A program made the position numbers and the translations under genes. 21,992 nucleotides of DNA from Anaerolineae bacterium. Lineage in GTDB: Bacteria > Chloroflexota > Anaerolineae > JAFGEY01. The notes below the pieces were generated by a model, which saw only the letters and a list, made by a program, of their open reading frames with translations, searched no databases and had not been told where the DNA came from. This document shows positions 1-8,225 of this stretch, in pieces. Location: contig JAFGJF010000683.1 of assembly GCA_016929205.1 (NCBI GenBank), positions 1 through 21,992 on the forward strand, in the 5' to 3' direction. How positions within the stretch are numbered: the stretch's first letter is position 1; each line of letters begins with the position of its first letter.

Positions 1-2
1 AG

Positions 3-440
3 CAGGGCGATATTATGCTGCTCACCCGTTGGGGCGAGGCCGTCCGCTTTTCACAGCGCACGATCGACGTCAGGGGCTCGGGTGCCACCACGCTGGATCC
101 GGATGACCGCTGCGTCGCTGCCGTCGCCCTGCCACAAGAGACAACACTCTTGATCGTCACCACTTCGGGGCAGGCCACGCGATATGACACGTCCAAACTA
201 AAACCCATCGCCAAACCCGGTGCCAAGAGTAGGCGCATTTTCCTGGCGCGCGACGTTATGACTATGCTGCCCTGCTCGCCTGCAAGCCGGCTGCTTTACC
301 TGACCTACTCGGGCAAATTGTTCTTTACACCGACCACCGACATTCCGCTGCAGACGCGAGCTGGCAAGGGCATCCAACTGCACAACACCCACAAAGACCC
401 GATCCTGGCAGTGACGCTTGTGCCGGAGGATTGGTTGTGA
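3..440 (+). CDS. DNA gyrase/topoisomerase IV subunit A, C-terminal part (5' end outside window)
   Basis: The reading frame is open from the left edge and ends at TGA 438-440, so only about 145 C-terminal residues are visible. They look like blades of the GyrA/ParC C-terminal beta-pinwheel. The opening DIMLLTRWGEAVRFS followed by DVRGSG matches the family repeat (a strand ending in a T-x-x-G-x-x-x-R-F pattern), and later blades carry TTSGQATRYD and LTYSGKLFF. In the holoenzyme this domain binds and wraps DNA beside the breakage-rejoining core, which lies upstream of the window. An internal ATG at 15 is in the middle of a blade and is not a credible start. GyrA cannot be told from ParC with only this part, so I give no symbol. 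The stop overlaps the start of the next gene as TGATG, which indicates an operon. Confidence 0.8.
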   Translation, partial: QGDIMLLTRWGEAVRFSQRTIDVRGSGATTLDPDDRCVAAVALPQETTLLIVTTSGQATRYDTSKLKPIAKPGAKSRRIFLARDVMTMLPCSPASRLLYLTYSGKLFFTPTTDIPLQTRAGKGIQLHNTHKDPILAVTLVPEDWL

Positions 441-1789
441 TGCGTATTGGCATTGACTTTGGAACAACCAATTCTGGCGCCGCGTTTTTCGACGGTGAAC
501 AGGTCCACCTCTTTCCCGTAGACCCGGCGAGCCCCGATCCGACCGTGATTCGCTCCATGCTGTACATCACCAAAGACAAGACCTTTGTCGGCAAAGAGGC
601 GCTCGACGTCTACTATGAACAAAACATCGGACGCCCGACCAAGATGGTGCGCGAATACGTCGGCGAGATCGAGGTTACAGCAGCCGATATGTCGTTCATC
701 AAGGATGTCTATGTCCTGATCGATGAACTGATGCCCGGTCGGCTGCTGCGATCGATCAAGAGCGGACTGGCAACCAGCTATGATGGCACGTCGATTTTTG
801 GACACTATTATACGTTAGAAGAACTGATCGCAATCTATCTGCGCGAAATACGAGAACGGGTAGAAATACAGGCCGGCGAACGAGTCACCGGCGTGGTGCT
901 TGGCAGGCCGGTCCATTTTGTCGGGCTGGAAGCCAACAACCAGCGGGCCCAGGAACGGCTGCGCCAGGCTGCACAAATGGCAGGGTTTGAGGAGATCGAT
1001 TTTGAACTGGAGCCGATCGCCGCCGCATTGCACTATGAATTGAGAATCAGTGAGCCACAAAACATCGTCGTCTTTGACTTTGGCGGTGGAACGCTCGACA
1101 TCACCGTGATGCGCGTGGGCAAGGGCGATCATTCGCCAGCGAAGACCAAGGATCAAGTGTTTGCCACCGGCGGCGTGGGCATTGCCGGTGACGTGTTCGA
1201 CCAGCGCATCGTCGAGGGCGTGATGCGGGAGCACTTTGGGCGGGGATCGACGTGGGGCGAGCACAATGAGACCGTGTTTCCCGATCAATACACCGATGCG
1301 TTGAGCAACTGGCAGAGCGTGCTGGAATTGAACCGTTTTGAGACGCTGCGTTTCTTTCAAAACGCCCAGGTAACCAGCAGCCACCCGGCCCGCGTGCGCG
1401 CACTCGAATCGTTGGTGGTCAACAATTACGCCATTCGTATGTTCGATCGGGTAGAACAAGCCAAGATTGCCCTATCCGACCGATGCTTTTACCCAATCCA
1501 TTTCACAGGCGAAGACATTGACATCTGGCAGCCGCTCACCCGCTCCCAGTTCGAATCGCTGATTACCAGTGAGACGCGGCGCATTGAAACATGTTTGCTC
1601 AACACGTTGGCCGCGTCCGGCCTCAAGACAACAGACATTGACGCCGTCGTCCGCACGGGCGGCTCAGCCCAGATTCCGCGTTTTGTCGAGATGCTCGAAC
1701 AGCACTTTGGTTTGGACAAGGTCGTATTATCAGACGTATTTAACAGTGTGACTGCTGGCTTGGCGATTCGGGCCGGCACCAAAAACTAG
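440..1789 (+). CDS. Hsp70-like ATPase of the YegD type (nucleotide-binding domain only)
   Basis: This 449-residue protein carries the three actin/Hsp70 ATP-binding signatures: phosphate 1 at the N-terminus ([10 protein letters not shown], residues 4-13), phosphate 2 ([11 protein letters not shown], about 212-222) and the adenosine motif ([11 protein letters not shown], about 405-415). It ends soon after the adenosine motif, so the substrate-binding domain and lid of DnaK are missing. That architecture and length match E. coli YegD-like proteins, whose role is poorly defined; folding-related ATPase activity is an inference. ATG 440 is preferred because it overlaps the upstream stop (TGATG) and has GGAGG at 425-429. 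A TTG at 431 and a GTG at 437 are in frame but fit the ribosome site less well. It is probably cotranscribed with the upstream gyrase-like gene and the dehydrogenase that follows 19 nt later. Confidence 0.9.
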   Translation: MRIGIDFGTTNSGAAFFDGEQVHLFPVDPASPDPTVIRSMLYITKDKTFVGKEALDVYYEQNIGRPTKMVREYVGEIEVTAADMSFIKDVYVLIDELMPGRLLRSIKSGLATSYDGTSIFGHYYTLEELIAIYLREIRERVEIQAGERVTGVVLGRPVHFVGLEANNQRAQERLRQAAQMAGFEEIDFELEPIAAALHYELRISEPQNIVVFDFGGGTLDITVMRVGKGDHSPAKTKDQVFATGGVGIAGDVFDQRIVEGVMREHFGRGSTWGEHNETVFPDQYTDALSNWQSVLELNRFETLRFFQNAQVTSSHPARVRALESLVVNNYAIRMFDRVEQAKIALSDRCFYPIHFTGEDIDIWQPLTRSQFESLITSETRRIETCLLNTLAASGLKTTDIDAVVRTGGSAQIPRFVEMLEQHFGLDKVVLSDVFNSVTAGLAIRAGTKN

Positions 1790-1808
1790 CATCCAAAGGA
1801 GAAAAACT

Positions 1809-2915
1809 ATGTCAGGAAAAACAATCCGCATCGGCATCGTCGGCGTAGGCCAGATTGGCAAAAGCCACCTACGCAATTATGCCAAGATCGAGGCTGCCGA
1901 GATCGTCGCCCTAGCTGACATCAACGAAGCAGAAGGTCAGCGTGTCTCTAAAGAGTTTAGCATCCCCAACGTCTATACCGATTTTCGCAAGCTGTTGCAG
2001 CGCGACGACATTGAGGCCGTCGATGTGTGTCTGCACAACAATTTCCATATGCCGGTGACCGTCGCTGCTTTGGAGGCAGGCAAACACGTCTATTGTGAAA
2101 AGCCAATGGCCGGCGCCTTTGTCGATGCACAGCGGATGTACGACACGGCCCAAAAGTTGGGACACAAACTGTCGATCCAGCTTGGTACGTTGTACAGCAA
2201 AGAGACCAAAGCCGCCAAGTGGCTGATTGACAATGGTTACTTGGGCCAGGTCTATCATGCTCGCTCGACGGGCTTTCGCCGGCGAGGACGGCCCTTTGTC
2301 GACGGTTACGGTAGTCCGGCCTTTGTGCAAAAACCCAATTCGGGAGGGGGCGCGCTCTACGATATGGGCGTCTATCACATCGCACGGATGCTCTACCTGC
2401 TCGGCAATCCCAAGGTAGAACGCATCACCGGCAAGACCTACCAACAAGTAGATATGGACGAAAAACGGCGCGAATCCAGCGGATACAATGTTGAAGAGCT
2501 TGGGCTGGGTTTTGTGCGTCTTGAGAACGACCTCTCATTGGACATCATCGAATCGTGGGCCATTCTGCTCGATGGCTTTGAGGGATCCTCAATTGTAGGC
2601 AGCAAGGGCGGCATCCGCCTGGAACCATTCGGCTTTTATCACAGCATCGGCGATCTGGATATGAATAGCACTGCCAACCTGGACGGATTTATGTATCGAC
2701 AGCACAACGTGCAAGATATCGGCGACGAATACGACAGCGCGCAGCATCACTGGATTGCAGCTCTTCAAGGTCGCGTCGCCTTGCTGCCCACAGCCAAGCT
2801 GGCGCTGAATACAATGCTCATCTCGGAAGGCATTTACCTCTCACAGAAACTGGGGTGTGAAGTCACGGCCGAGCAGGTACTCGAAAAGTCCACATCGACC
2901 TCTGTCAAGCTGTAA
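1809..2915 (+). CDS. Gfo/Idh/MocA family NAD(P)-dependent oxidoreductase
   Basis: The 368-residue protein begins with a Rossmann dinucleotide-binding fold ([12 protein letters not shown], residues 9-20). It has the family EKP signature at 97-99 (CEKPMA), whose lysine contacts cofactor and substrate in known members. The C-terminal alpha/beta domain includes [13 protein letters not shown], with the D-x-G-x-x-H pattern at 185-190. Family members oxidise or reduce sugars, inositols or related polyols with NAD(P), usually in the cytoplasm; the substrate cannot be told from sequence. The start is well supported by AAGGAG at 1796-1801, 7 nt before ATG. It lies 19 nt after the Hsp70-like gene and is probably the last gene of that transcript, since the next gene has its own promoter. 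I see no signal peptide, so a periplasmic Gfo-type role is less likely. Confidence 0.9.
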   Translation: MSGKTIRIGIVGVGQIGKSHLRNYAKIEAAEIVALADINEAEGQRVSKEFSIPNVYTDFRKLLQRDDIEAVDVCLHNNFHMPVTVAALEAGKHVYCEKPMAGAFVDAQRMYDTAQKLGHKLSIQLGTLYSKETKAAKWLIDNGYLGQVYHARSTGFRRRGRPFVDGYGSPAFVQKPNSGGGALYDMGVYHIARMLYLLGNPKVERITGKTYQQVDMDEKRRESSGYNVEELGLGFVRLENDLSLDIIESWAILLDGFEGSSIVGSKGGIRLEPFGFYHSIGDLDMNSTANLDGFMYRQHNVQDIGDEYDSAQHHWIAALQGRVALLPTAKLALNTMLISEGIYLSQKLGCEVTAEQVLEKSTSTSVKL

Positions 2916-3018
2916 CCGATCATTTGCCAACCCTTGAAAAGATGTTATCAGGAACCTCTGCAAAGGAGCCAACCACTTGGCAAGGCTGTTGATATAACTT
3001 TGTTAACGTTTTTATGCG

Positions 3019-3047
3019 TTGACAGAAGACAGGTGATAGGGTATAAT
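3019..3047 (+). promoter_or_regulatory. Consensus sigma-70-type promoter for the response regulator
   Basis: TTGACA (3019-3024), a 17-bp spacer and TATAAT (3042-3047) match both housekeeping hexamers exactly. Transcription would start near 3053-3055, leaving a leader of about 55 nt before the GTG at 3110. The promoter sits in a 194-bp AT-rich gap (2916-3109). The rest of that gap shows only a short TTGCCAA/TTGGCAA inverted repeat (2924-2930 and 2977-2983) with a long loop and no T-tract, so I see no clear terminator for the upstream dehydrogenase gene. Confidence 0.85.
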
Positions 3048-3109
3048 GTTCCTAATCAAACGGCATTCCGTACCACACATAAAATTTTGATGAAAGCAGG
3101 GAGCGAAAA

Positions 3110-3622
3110 GTGACAGAAGGTAAAGATTTTAGGGTTTTGGTTGTAGATGACGACCAGGATGTCGGATATCTATTTGAGAGATTGCTTGGCGGCCCACAAG
3201 AAGTCACAGTAGCCGCTGATGGATACGACGCGGTCGAAAAAATGCGCGCTCAAAAATACGATCTCGTCTTTTTGGATGTCCGCCTGCCCGGCATAGATGG
3301 CGTAGAAACGCTAAAACAACTCAAAGAAATCGCCCCTGACGCGGTGGTGATTATGATGAGCGGTCACGATGTCGACAAAGAAATCAAAGAAGCCTTTGCA
3401 CTCGGCGCTCAAGATTTCCTTGAAAAACCATTCCGTGACGTCAGCGAAATTATGACCATCGAACAGGTTGCCCGATACTTGAGCCTGCATGAACTGACTG
3501 TTCGACGGCTGGCACGGGAAGGCGAAATCCCGGCATTCAAGGTCGGACGCCAGTGGCGTGTCAAACGCGAATTACTGGATAGCTGGATCGAGCGCGAAGC
3601 TTACCGCAACCTGGGCGAATAG
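3110..3622 (+). CDS. Response regulator: receiver domain fused to excisionase/MerR-type HTH
   Basis: A 170-residue protein. Residues 7-110 form a complete receiver domain: acidic pocket D13-D15, phospho-acceptor D56 (LVFLDVRLPG), switch residue S84 (MMSGH) and K106 (LEKPF). Residues 115-160 form a winged helix of the excisionase (helix_turn_helix 17) type, with MTIEQVARYLSLHELTVRRL and then the wing FKVGRQWRVKRELLDSWI. It is therefore a phosphorylation-controlled DNA-binding protein, with an output domain that is uncommon among response regulators. The GTG start has AGGGAG at 3098-3103, 6 nt upstream. It is transcribed from the consensus promoter just upstream. The REC-GAF-kinase gene that starts 159 nt downstream is the obvious candidate partner, which is an inference from position. 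Its DNA target is unknown. Confidence 0.9.
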   Translation: MTEGKDFRVLVVDDDQDVGYLFERLLGGPQEVTVAADGYDAVEKMRAQKYDLVFLDVRLPGIDGVETLKQLKEIAPDAVVIMMSGHDVDKEIKEAFALGAQDFLEKPFRDVSEIMTIEQVARYLSLHELTVRRLAREGEIPAFKVGRQWRVKRELLDSWIEREAYRNLGE

Positions 3623-3654
3623 CGTTTTGTCAACTGTTTCATATGTTCAACCTT

Positions 3655-3709
3655 ATCACCGAGATGTGAAAAGCGTCAAGCCATTACCTTATTTTTGCAT
3701 CTCGGTGAT
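3655..3709 (+). other. Long inverted repeat / RNA hairpin between the regulator and kinase genes
   Basis: ATCACCGAGATG (3655-3666) is repeated as its exact reverse complement CATCTCGGTGAT (3698-3709). Pairing continues inward through two G-T wobbles and four A-T pairs, giving an 18-bp stem (3655-3672 with 3692-3709) and a 19-nt loop. No T-tract follows the stem, so it does not look like a standard intrinsic terminator. It occupies the 159-bp gap between the response regulator stop and the kinase GTG. It could be an attenuator, a processing or stability hairpin, or an operator for a dimeric regulator. The rest of the gap holds only the kinase ribosome site at 3771-3775. Confidence 0.7.
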
Positions 3710-3781
3710 GTTATCGAGCTACGACAGGTAGTCAACCCATTGCTGGCGCATAGTTGGCCGATATGCGAACGGAGGAATCGG

Positions 3782-5347
3782 GTGCCAAAAGAACGAATCT
3801 TGATCGCAGATGACGAGCCAGATATCCTGGCATTGTGTAGGCGCGTCTTTGAGCGCCAAGGCTACCAGGTCACGACCGTGAATGATGGGTACAAGGCCAT
3901 TGAAGTCTCGCAACAAGAGAAATTCGACCTTTTTCTGACCGATATTCAAATGCCGGGAATGAGTGGACTTGAAGCAGCCCAGATCATCCGCGAATTCCAT
4001 CCGGACCTTGTCTGTGTGGTCATGACTGGCTTTGGCACGATGGAAAGAGCGATCCAAGCAGTCAAGCTCGGTTTTACCGAGTTCATCGAAAAACCGCTTA
4101 ACCTCAGCACCATCGAGCAAACGATCAATCACGCTCTGGAAAAAGAACGTCTCCGTCGAGAAAACACGCGCCTGAACGCCCTCATTCCCCTGTTCGAGCT
4201 AAACAAGACCTTGATGACCAACGTCGATCCCAGTAAACTGGCCCAACAAGTACTGCAAACCGCCTGCAACGAACTGGGAGCCGGAATGGGTGCCTTGATG
4301 TTGATCGACAAAAACCGGCACCTGAACCTAAAAGCCAGTATTGGCATTGACGGCGAGAGCATTCCTGAACCAATTGTCAAAGAGCTACTAGATAACCGGG
4401 AACAAGTACTGATTCACCCCGAAGAAGCGGGTGATGGCCCGGCTCAAGAGCTCAGCAGTGCGCTTGGGGTTGGACACCTCTTGTTTAACCCCCTTTTGGC
4501 CATGGATTCACCTGTTGGCGCACTTGTGCTGGCGAAATCTGATAGCAATGAGGAATTTGCGACAGGCGACAGTGAGCTCCTATCCGTACTGTGCGGACAG
4601 GCAGCCATTGCTCTCCAGAACGCCCAACTTTTTGACGATATTCAGCGTGCATACAAGGAACTGCAAAAAGTCGATCACATCAAAAGCGAGTTTATCAACA
4701 TCGCCGCCCACGAACTGCGCACCCCTCTGGCAATCTTGCTTGGACATGCCGACCTGCTCGAAGATGAAATCGAAGAACCAAACCTCAAACAACGGATGCA
4801 GATCATCGTTCGCAATGCTCTGCGCCTTCGCGAGCTGATCGCCGCCCTGCTCGATATGCGACTTTTGCAGACGGGTGAGTATCCAGTCAACATTATCACC
4901 TTTGACCTGGGCGAACTGCTCGAGGACGTTTTGCAGGATTCGGCTCTAGCAATAGAGAAAAAAGCGATCCAGCTCACTGTTAAAGTGCCGCCAGACCTGG
5001 CCCCTATCCGTTCGGATCGGCAAAAAGTGCACATCATCATTGGAAACTTGGTGAACAATGCGGTCAAATTTACACCCTCAGAAGGCCAGGTAGGCATCGA
5101 GATCAAAGATCAGGGCAAGGAACTGTGGCTTTCAGTGTGGGATACAGGCGTCGGGATTCCAGAGGAAGAGCTCGAAAACATCTTCCGGCCATTCTACCAG
5201 GTAGAGGATTCGCTCACTCGCGAGCACGAAGGCATCGGGCTTGGCCTTTCGATCACCAAGGATATGGTCGAGCTATGCGCCGGGCGGATCTGGGTTGAAA
5301 GCCAAGTTGGCAAAGGAAGCCGCTTTACCTTTACCTTGGCTAAATAG
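3782..5347 (+). CDS. Hybrid sensor: receiver-GAF-histidine kinase
   Basis: The 521-residue protein has three parts. A receiver domain spans about residues 4-118, with D10-D11, phospho-acceptor D54 (FLTDIQMPG), T82 and K104 (IEKPL). A GAF-like sensory domain spans about 135-290. A HisKA/HATPase kinase follows, with the phosphorylatable H310 in AAHELRTPL, the N box NLVNNAVKF, the D box DTGVGIPEE and the G2 box GIGLGLSI. No membrane helix is visible, so it is a cytoplasmic kinase whose receiver probably tunes its activity. The start is GTG 3782 because GGAGG lies at 3771-3775 with 6-nt spacing and the receiver begins four residues later. The open frame reaches back to 3695, but that stretch overlaps the hairpin and encodes nothing domain-like. 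Its stop overlaps the convergent helicase gene by 8 bp. Confidence 0.92.
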   Translation: MPKERILIADDEPDILALCRRVFERQGYQVTTVNDGYKAIEVSQQEKFDLFLTDIQMPGMSGLEAAQIIREFHPDLVCVVMTGFGTMERAIQAVKLGFTEFIEKPLNLSTIEQTINHALEKERLRRENTRLNALIPLFELNKTLMTNVDPSKLAQQVLQTACNELGAGMGALMLIDKNRHLNLKASIGIDGESIPEPIVKELLDNREQVLIHPEEAGDGPAQELSSALGVGHLLFNPLLAMDSPVGALVLAKSDSNEEFATGDSELLSVLCGQAAIALQNAQLFDDIQRAYKELQKVDHIKSEFINIAAHELRTPLAILLGHADLLEDEIEEPNLKQRMQIIVRNALRLRELIAALLDMRLLQTGEYPVNIITFDLGELLEDVLQDSALAIEKKAIQLTVKVPPDLAPIRSDRQKVHIIIGNLVNNAVKFTPSEGQVGIEIKDQGKELWLSVWDTGVGIPEEELENIFRPFYQVEDSLTREHEGIGLGLSITKDMVELCAGRIWVESQVGKGSRFTFTLAK

Positions 5348-7475
5348 ACCTATTTGCCTGGCGCAACATCCGCTGTATGGTTTGCAGCAGCGGCCCCCGT
5401 TGCTCATAACCCTGTTCGCTCAGATCGGCGATACCCCAATAGACTTGCTTTCGACACCGGCGCAGCAGCCCTAACACGAGTTTGCCCAGTGCCAGTTGCC
5501 GGGCTGCAAACTCGTCGTCATCTCCCCAAACCTTGCCTTCGGGCCAATACCGGCTCAGCACGTATGGGTGCGTCAGCGGCTGATTGAGTCGTTCCCACCA
5601 TCCGTTACTGCCAATATCGAGCCAGAACTGGACCTCTACCGGCCGGTTGGCCATCAAAAAGGTATAGGCCGGGACCATAAGCACTGCCCCGCTCGTTTCG
5701 GACTGCCAGTTTGTGAGATACATGGCCGCAATCACGCCCTGTTCAACCATCCGAACGTATTCGTAACCGAGCAAATGGACAGTAGAAGCCATCGCCGTCG
5801 GAGTATCCAGCGTATCCTGGACGGCGCGGCGGAACTTTTGGATCGATTCAATCACATTTTCTGTCACTCGGCCGGCATCCAGATCATGATAGAAGCCGAA
5901 TCCAGGGCCTGACAGCACATCCTGGAACAATTGGGCAATGAAATCATCCAGCTCGTAGGCCTCTAGATGGTCAACCAGCCAGCAGCGCAACTGCTCAAAC
6001 CTGGCTCCAAAGGCGAACCCAATCCGCTGTTGCATATCCGTCCGAATCTGGTCGAAACTGCTCAATTGCGGTATTCCATCCTTGGGGCGATAAACAACCT
6101 CGGCCAGCAGCTTGGCTCGTACCAGATCCAGCCCGTCGATTGCCACCATCAGGGCCTGAGCGACATCGGTCCGCTCTGGCAAACGCTTCCAGCCGGGATA
6201 GACAAAGCTGGCCAAGGTCAACAAACAATGGACGGCAGGCTCGTCAAAAAGCGCACGCGAGGGACGGTGAGAACGAGCCAGGATCCCGCGCTTGGCCAAT
6301 GCGTCTGCCAACGTGAACCGAAGCGCATCGCCCAAAAAAGGCGACAGAATCACAATCTCTTCTGGCGATACACCATCCTCGTGAACCAATGTCGCGATCT
6401 CATCTGCAACCCAGTTGAGCATTTGTGGCTGGAAAGCGACGTAATTGAACTGCAAGACATCGAGCGGCTTGGTTGCTTTAAGCGGGCGAGCGAACGGGCT
6501 CGACAGCAACTCATCACCGACCTGGCTTCCCAGTGTCTGCACCAGGTGCCAGCCTAATACACTTACCTGTGGCGACATCACATACGACTCGGTACAAGTT
6601 AGCGAGTCTTGGCACATCCACTCGAGTTCGGCTGCGCCTTTTGGATCCGCACCGAGGAAAGCACGATAACCGGCTCCTTGATCCATCACCAGCAAGGCCG
6701 TTTGACACTCAGGCAACCATTGTTTCACCAAATCATGAGCGCGTGGCGTATCCTCTTCGACATTGTCCACAATAAGGTGTCGATATGCCTCAAACAGGTA
6801 TTTGCGGCAGACAGGATTGGTCAAGATATGACTAAAGAACAGATCGACCTGCAAAGAAAAATCCAAGAGGTTGTGAGCCAGGCAATACGCTCGAAAACCA
6901 TTTGCGCACGCCTGCGCTTGATCGTATGCGCGCTTTTGTGCGCTTTCACCACCCCACGCACTTTTGAGCCGCGCCGCGATCTCAGTGTGTGGAAAACCGA
7001 CCACAGCAGCCTTGTTCAGATTGTCAATGATCTGGCTGCACAGACGATTACGACGGATGGACAGATTGTCAAATTGGCCTTCGTCGATATATGGGGCGGC
7101 GATGTGATCCATATAATACTGTGTCGTCTCCAGGGTAAGGAAAACAGGCAGTTGTGTTGGGTGCGCAAACCCGGCTTGTTCGGCGACAAGGGGCCAAAAC
7201 AGGGCAGTCATCCGCCGTGCTAACCCGCCCATAGTAACAACACTCACCTCTCCGCCGGGGCTATCCAATTCCCACAGTGCATCATCATAGGGCTTCCCAA
7301 GCATGCGTTGGGGCACCCAGACCAGGATCGACTCGGCGGACACACCATTCAACAGCAACTGCCGCAAACGTCGTATGGCGATGGTCGTCTTGCCCGTACC
7401 TGCAGGGCCTTTGAGAAAAAAGAGGCGCTTATCGGGTGGCGGATTGACAACAGCATCCAATTCTCGTATGAGCAC
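5340..7475 (-). CDS. Divergent superfamily 1 (UvrD/AddB-like) helicase-type ATPase
   Basis: About 711 residues. Near the N-terminus is a strong Walker A (KGPAGTGKTT, residues 22-31), followed by a motif Ia-like segment (ILVWVPQRML). The expected DE box reads LIVDNVEEDTP, and the motif III region reads VMDQGAGYRAFLGADP where UvrD has GDDxQSIYxFRGA. The C-terminal segment GLLRRCRKQVYWGIADLSEQGY stands in for motif VI. The fold is therefore UvrD-like, but the catalytic Glu of the DE box is Asn, as in a degenerate or AddB-like ATPase. I see no nuclease motif or Fe-S cysteine cluster. I chose GTG 7475: it follows the nadD stop by 4 nt and has GGAG about 8 nt upstream. In-frame ATGs at 7523 and 7547 would overlap nadD by 44-68 nt and have poor ribosome sites, but cannot be excluded. 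A DNA repair or recombination role is inferred. Confidence 0.75.
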   Translation of the reverse strand: MLIRELDAVVNPPPDKRLFFLKGPAGTGKTTIAIRRLRQLLLNGVSAESILVWVPQRMLGKPYDDALWELDSPGGEVSVVTMGGLARRMTALFWPLVAEQAGFAHPTQLPVFLTLETTQYYMDHIAAPYIDEGQFDNLSIRRNRLCSQIIDNLNKAAVVGFPHTEIAARLKSAWGGESAQKRAYDQAQACANGFRAYCLAHNLLDFSLQVDLFFSHILTNPVCRKYLFEAYRHLIVDNVEEDTPRAHDLVKQWLPECQTALLVMDQGAGYRAFLGADPKGAAELEWMCQDSLTCTESYVMSPQVSVLGWHLVQTLGSQVGDELLSSPFARPLKATKPLDVLQFNYVAFQPQMLNWVADEIATLVHEDGVSPEEIVILSPFLGDALRFTLADALAKRGILARSHRPSRALFDEPAVHCLLTLASFVYPGWKRLPERTDVAQALMVAIDGLDLVRAKLLAEVVYRPKDGIPQLSSFDQIRTDMQQRIGFAFGARFEQLRCWLVDHLEAYELDDFIAQLFQDVLSGPGFGFYHDLDAGRVTENVIESIQKFRRAVQDTLDTPTAMASTVHLLGYEYVRMVEQGVIAAMYLTNWQSETSGAVLMVPAYTFLMANRPVEVQFWLDIGSNGWWERLNQPLTHPYVLSRYWPEGKVWGDDDEFAARQLALGKLVLGLLRRCRKQVYWGIADLSEQGYEQRGPLLQTIQRMLRQANRSI

Positions 7476-7479
7476 TGTA

Positions 7480-8118
7480 TCACTCCATAGGCCTTGCAGG
7501 CGCTTGGGGTGTGTAAAGGCCATGATCGTAAATGTAGGTTTCCACAACCCGAGGCACCATATAGCGAATGGACTGGTTATTGCCCACGTAACGTTTGATA
7601 TCGGTTGAGGAAATATCCAAGGTAGGCATATCGATCAAACGCACGAGCAGTGCAGCACCAGGCAAAAGCCGGTCCAATTCCTTCAAATCAACCTCGTAAC
7701 CAGGTCGTCCAACAGCGACAATGCGGCACAAGCGCATCAGCCGGTCGGGTTGGCGCCATGTAACCAGCTCGGCCAGCGAATCGGAACCCATCAAGAAATA
7801 GATCTCGGTATTTGCCCCCCAGGCATCAAGAAACAAACGGATTGTGTCGACCGTGTACGAAGGACCAAAGCGGTCCAGGTCCATTCGCGAGACACAGAAA
7901 TGGGGGTTATCGGCAATAGCCAGTTTGACCATATCCAGGCGCTGTTCAGGATCGGTAACTGGTTGGTCAAGTTTGTGGGGCGGCAAACCGGCCGGTACAA
8001 ACACCATACGGCTTAACCCCAGGCGCATGCAGACCTGATCGGCAATGATCAGATGTCCGATGTGGATGGGATCGAACGTGCCGCCAATGATGCCAATACG
8101 TAACCCGTTATCGCTCAC
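7480..8118 (-). CDS. nadD: Nicotinate-nucleotide adenylyltransferase
   Basis: The 212-residue protein shows the nucleotidylyltransferase signature GIIGGTFDPIHIGH (residues 9-22), whose two histidines bind the ATP phosphates. It also has PPHK near residue 47 and the C-terminal ISSTDIKRY (family SSTxIR motif). NadD transfers AMP from ATP to nicotinate mononucleotide, making deamido-NAD in NAD biosynthesis. The length fits the family, which usually runs 190-215 residues and ends near the E/D-HGLY motif seen here (DHGLYTP). The start is GTG 8118, since the conserved region begins at residue 7; its ribosome site is weak. It lies between the Amt-like gene upstream and the helicase gene downstream on the same strand. 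The usual Chloroflexota neighbours obgE and rsfS are not next to it. Confidence 0.93.
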   Translation of the reverse strand: MSDNGLRIGIIGGTFDPIHIGHLIIADQVCMRLGLSRMVFVPAGLPPHKLDQPVTDPEQRLDMVKLAIADNPHFCVSRMDLDRFGPSYTVDTIRLFLDAWGANTEIYFLMGSDSLAELVTWRQPDRLMRLCRIVAVGRPGYEVDLKELDRLLPGAALLVRLIDMPTLDISSTDIKRYVGNNQSIRYMVPRVVETYIYDHGLYTPQAPARPME

Positions 8119-8190
8119 GATATGCCAACTCGATTACCCCAGATCGCGATCATTCTTCCAGTTCTTGGAACACACGCATCTTGAGTGCCT

Positions 8191-8225
8191 GGCCTGGTAA
8201 AATGTCTGCGATCCGTGACCAGGCC
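8191..8225 (-). other. Inverted repeat just after the Amt-like gene
   Basis: GGCCTGGT (8191-8198) and ACCAGGCC (8218-8225) form a perfect 8-bp stem with a 19-nt loop, directly at and beyond the stop codon of the minus-strand membrane-protein gene. No T-run follows on the minus strand, so termination is only possible, not shown. The rest of the 106-bp gap to nadD (8119-8224) shows no gene or clear promoter. Confidence 0.4.

Noticed and set aside
815..1459. Long antisense open frame within the Hsp70-like gene (and similar ones elsewhere)
   Set aside because: It mirrors the codon pattern of the sense gene, has no domain and no ribosome site. The same holds for other long antisense frames such as 18013-18786.
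2924..2983. TTGCCAA/TTGGCAA inverted repeat as a terminator after the dehydrogenase
   Set aside because: The stem is only 7 bp with a loop of more than 40 nt and no T-tract.
3695..3781. Longer start for the REC-GAF-kinase
   Set aside because: It overlaps the hairpin and has no ribosome site. GTG 3782 has GGAGG 6 nt upstream and starts right before the receiver domain.
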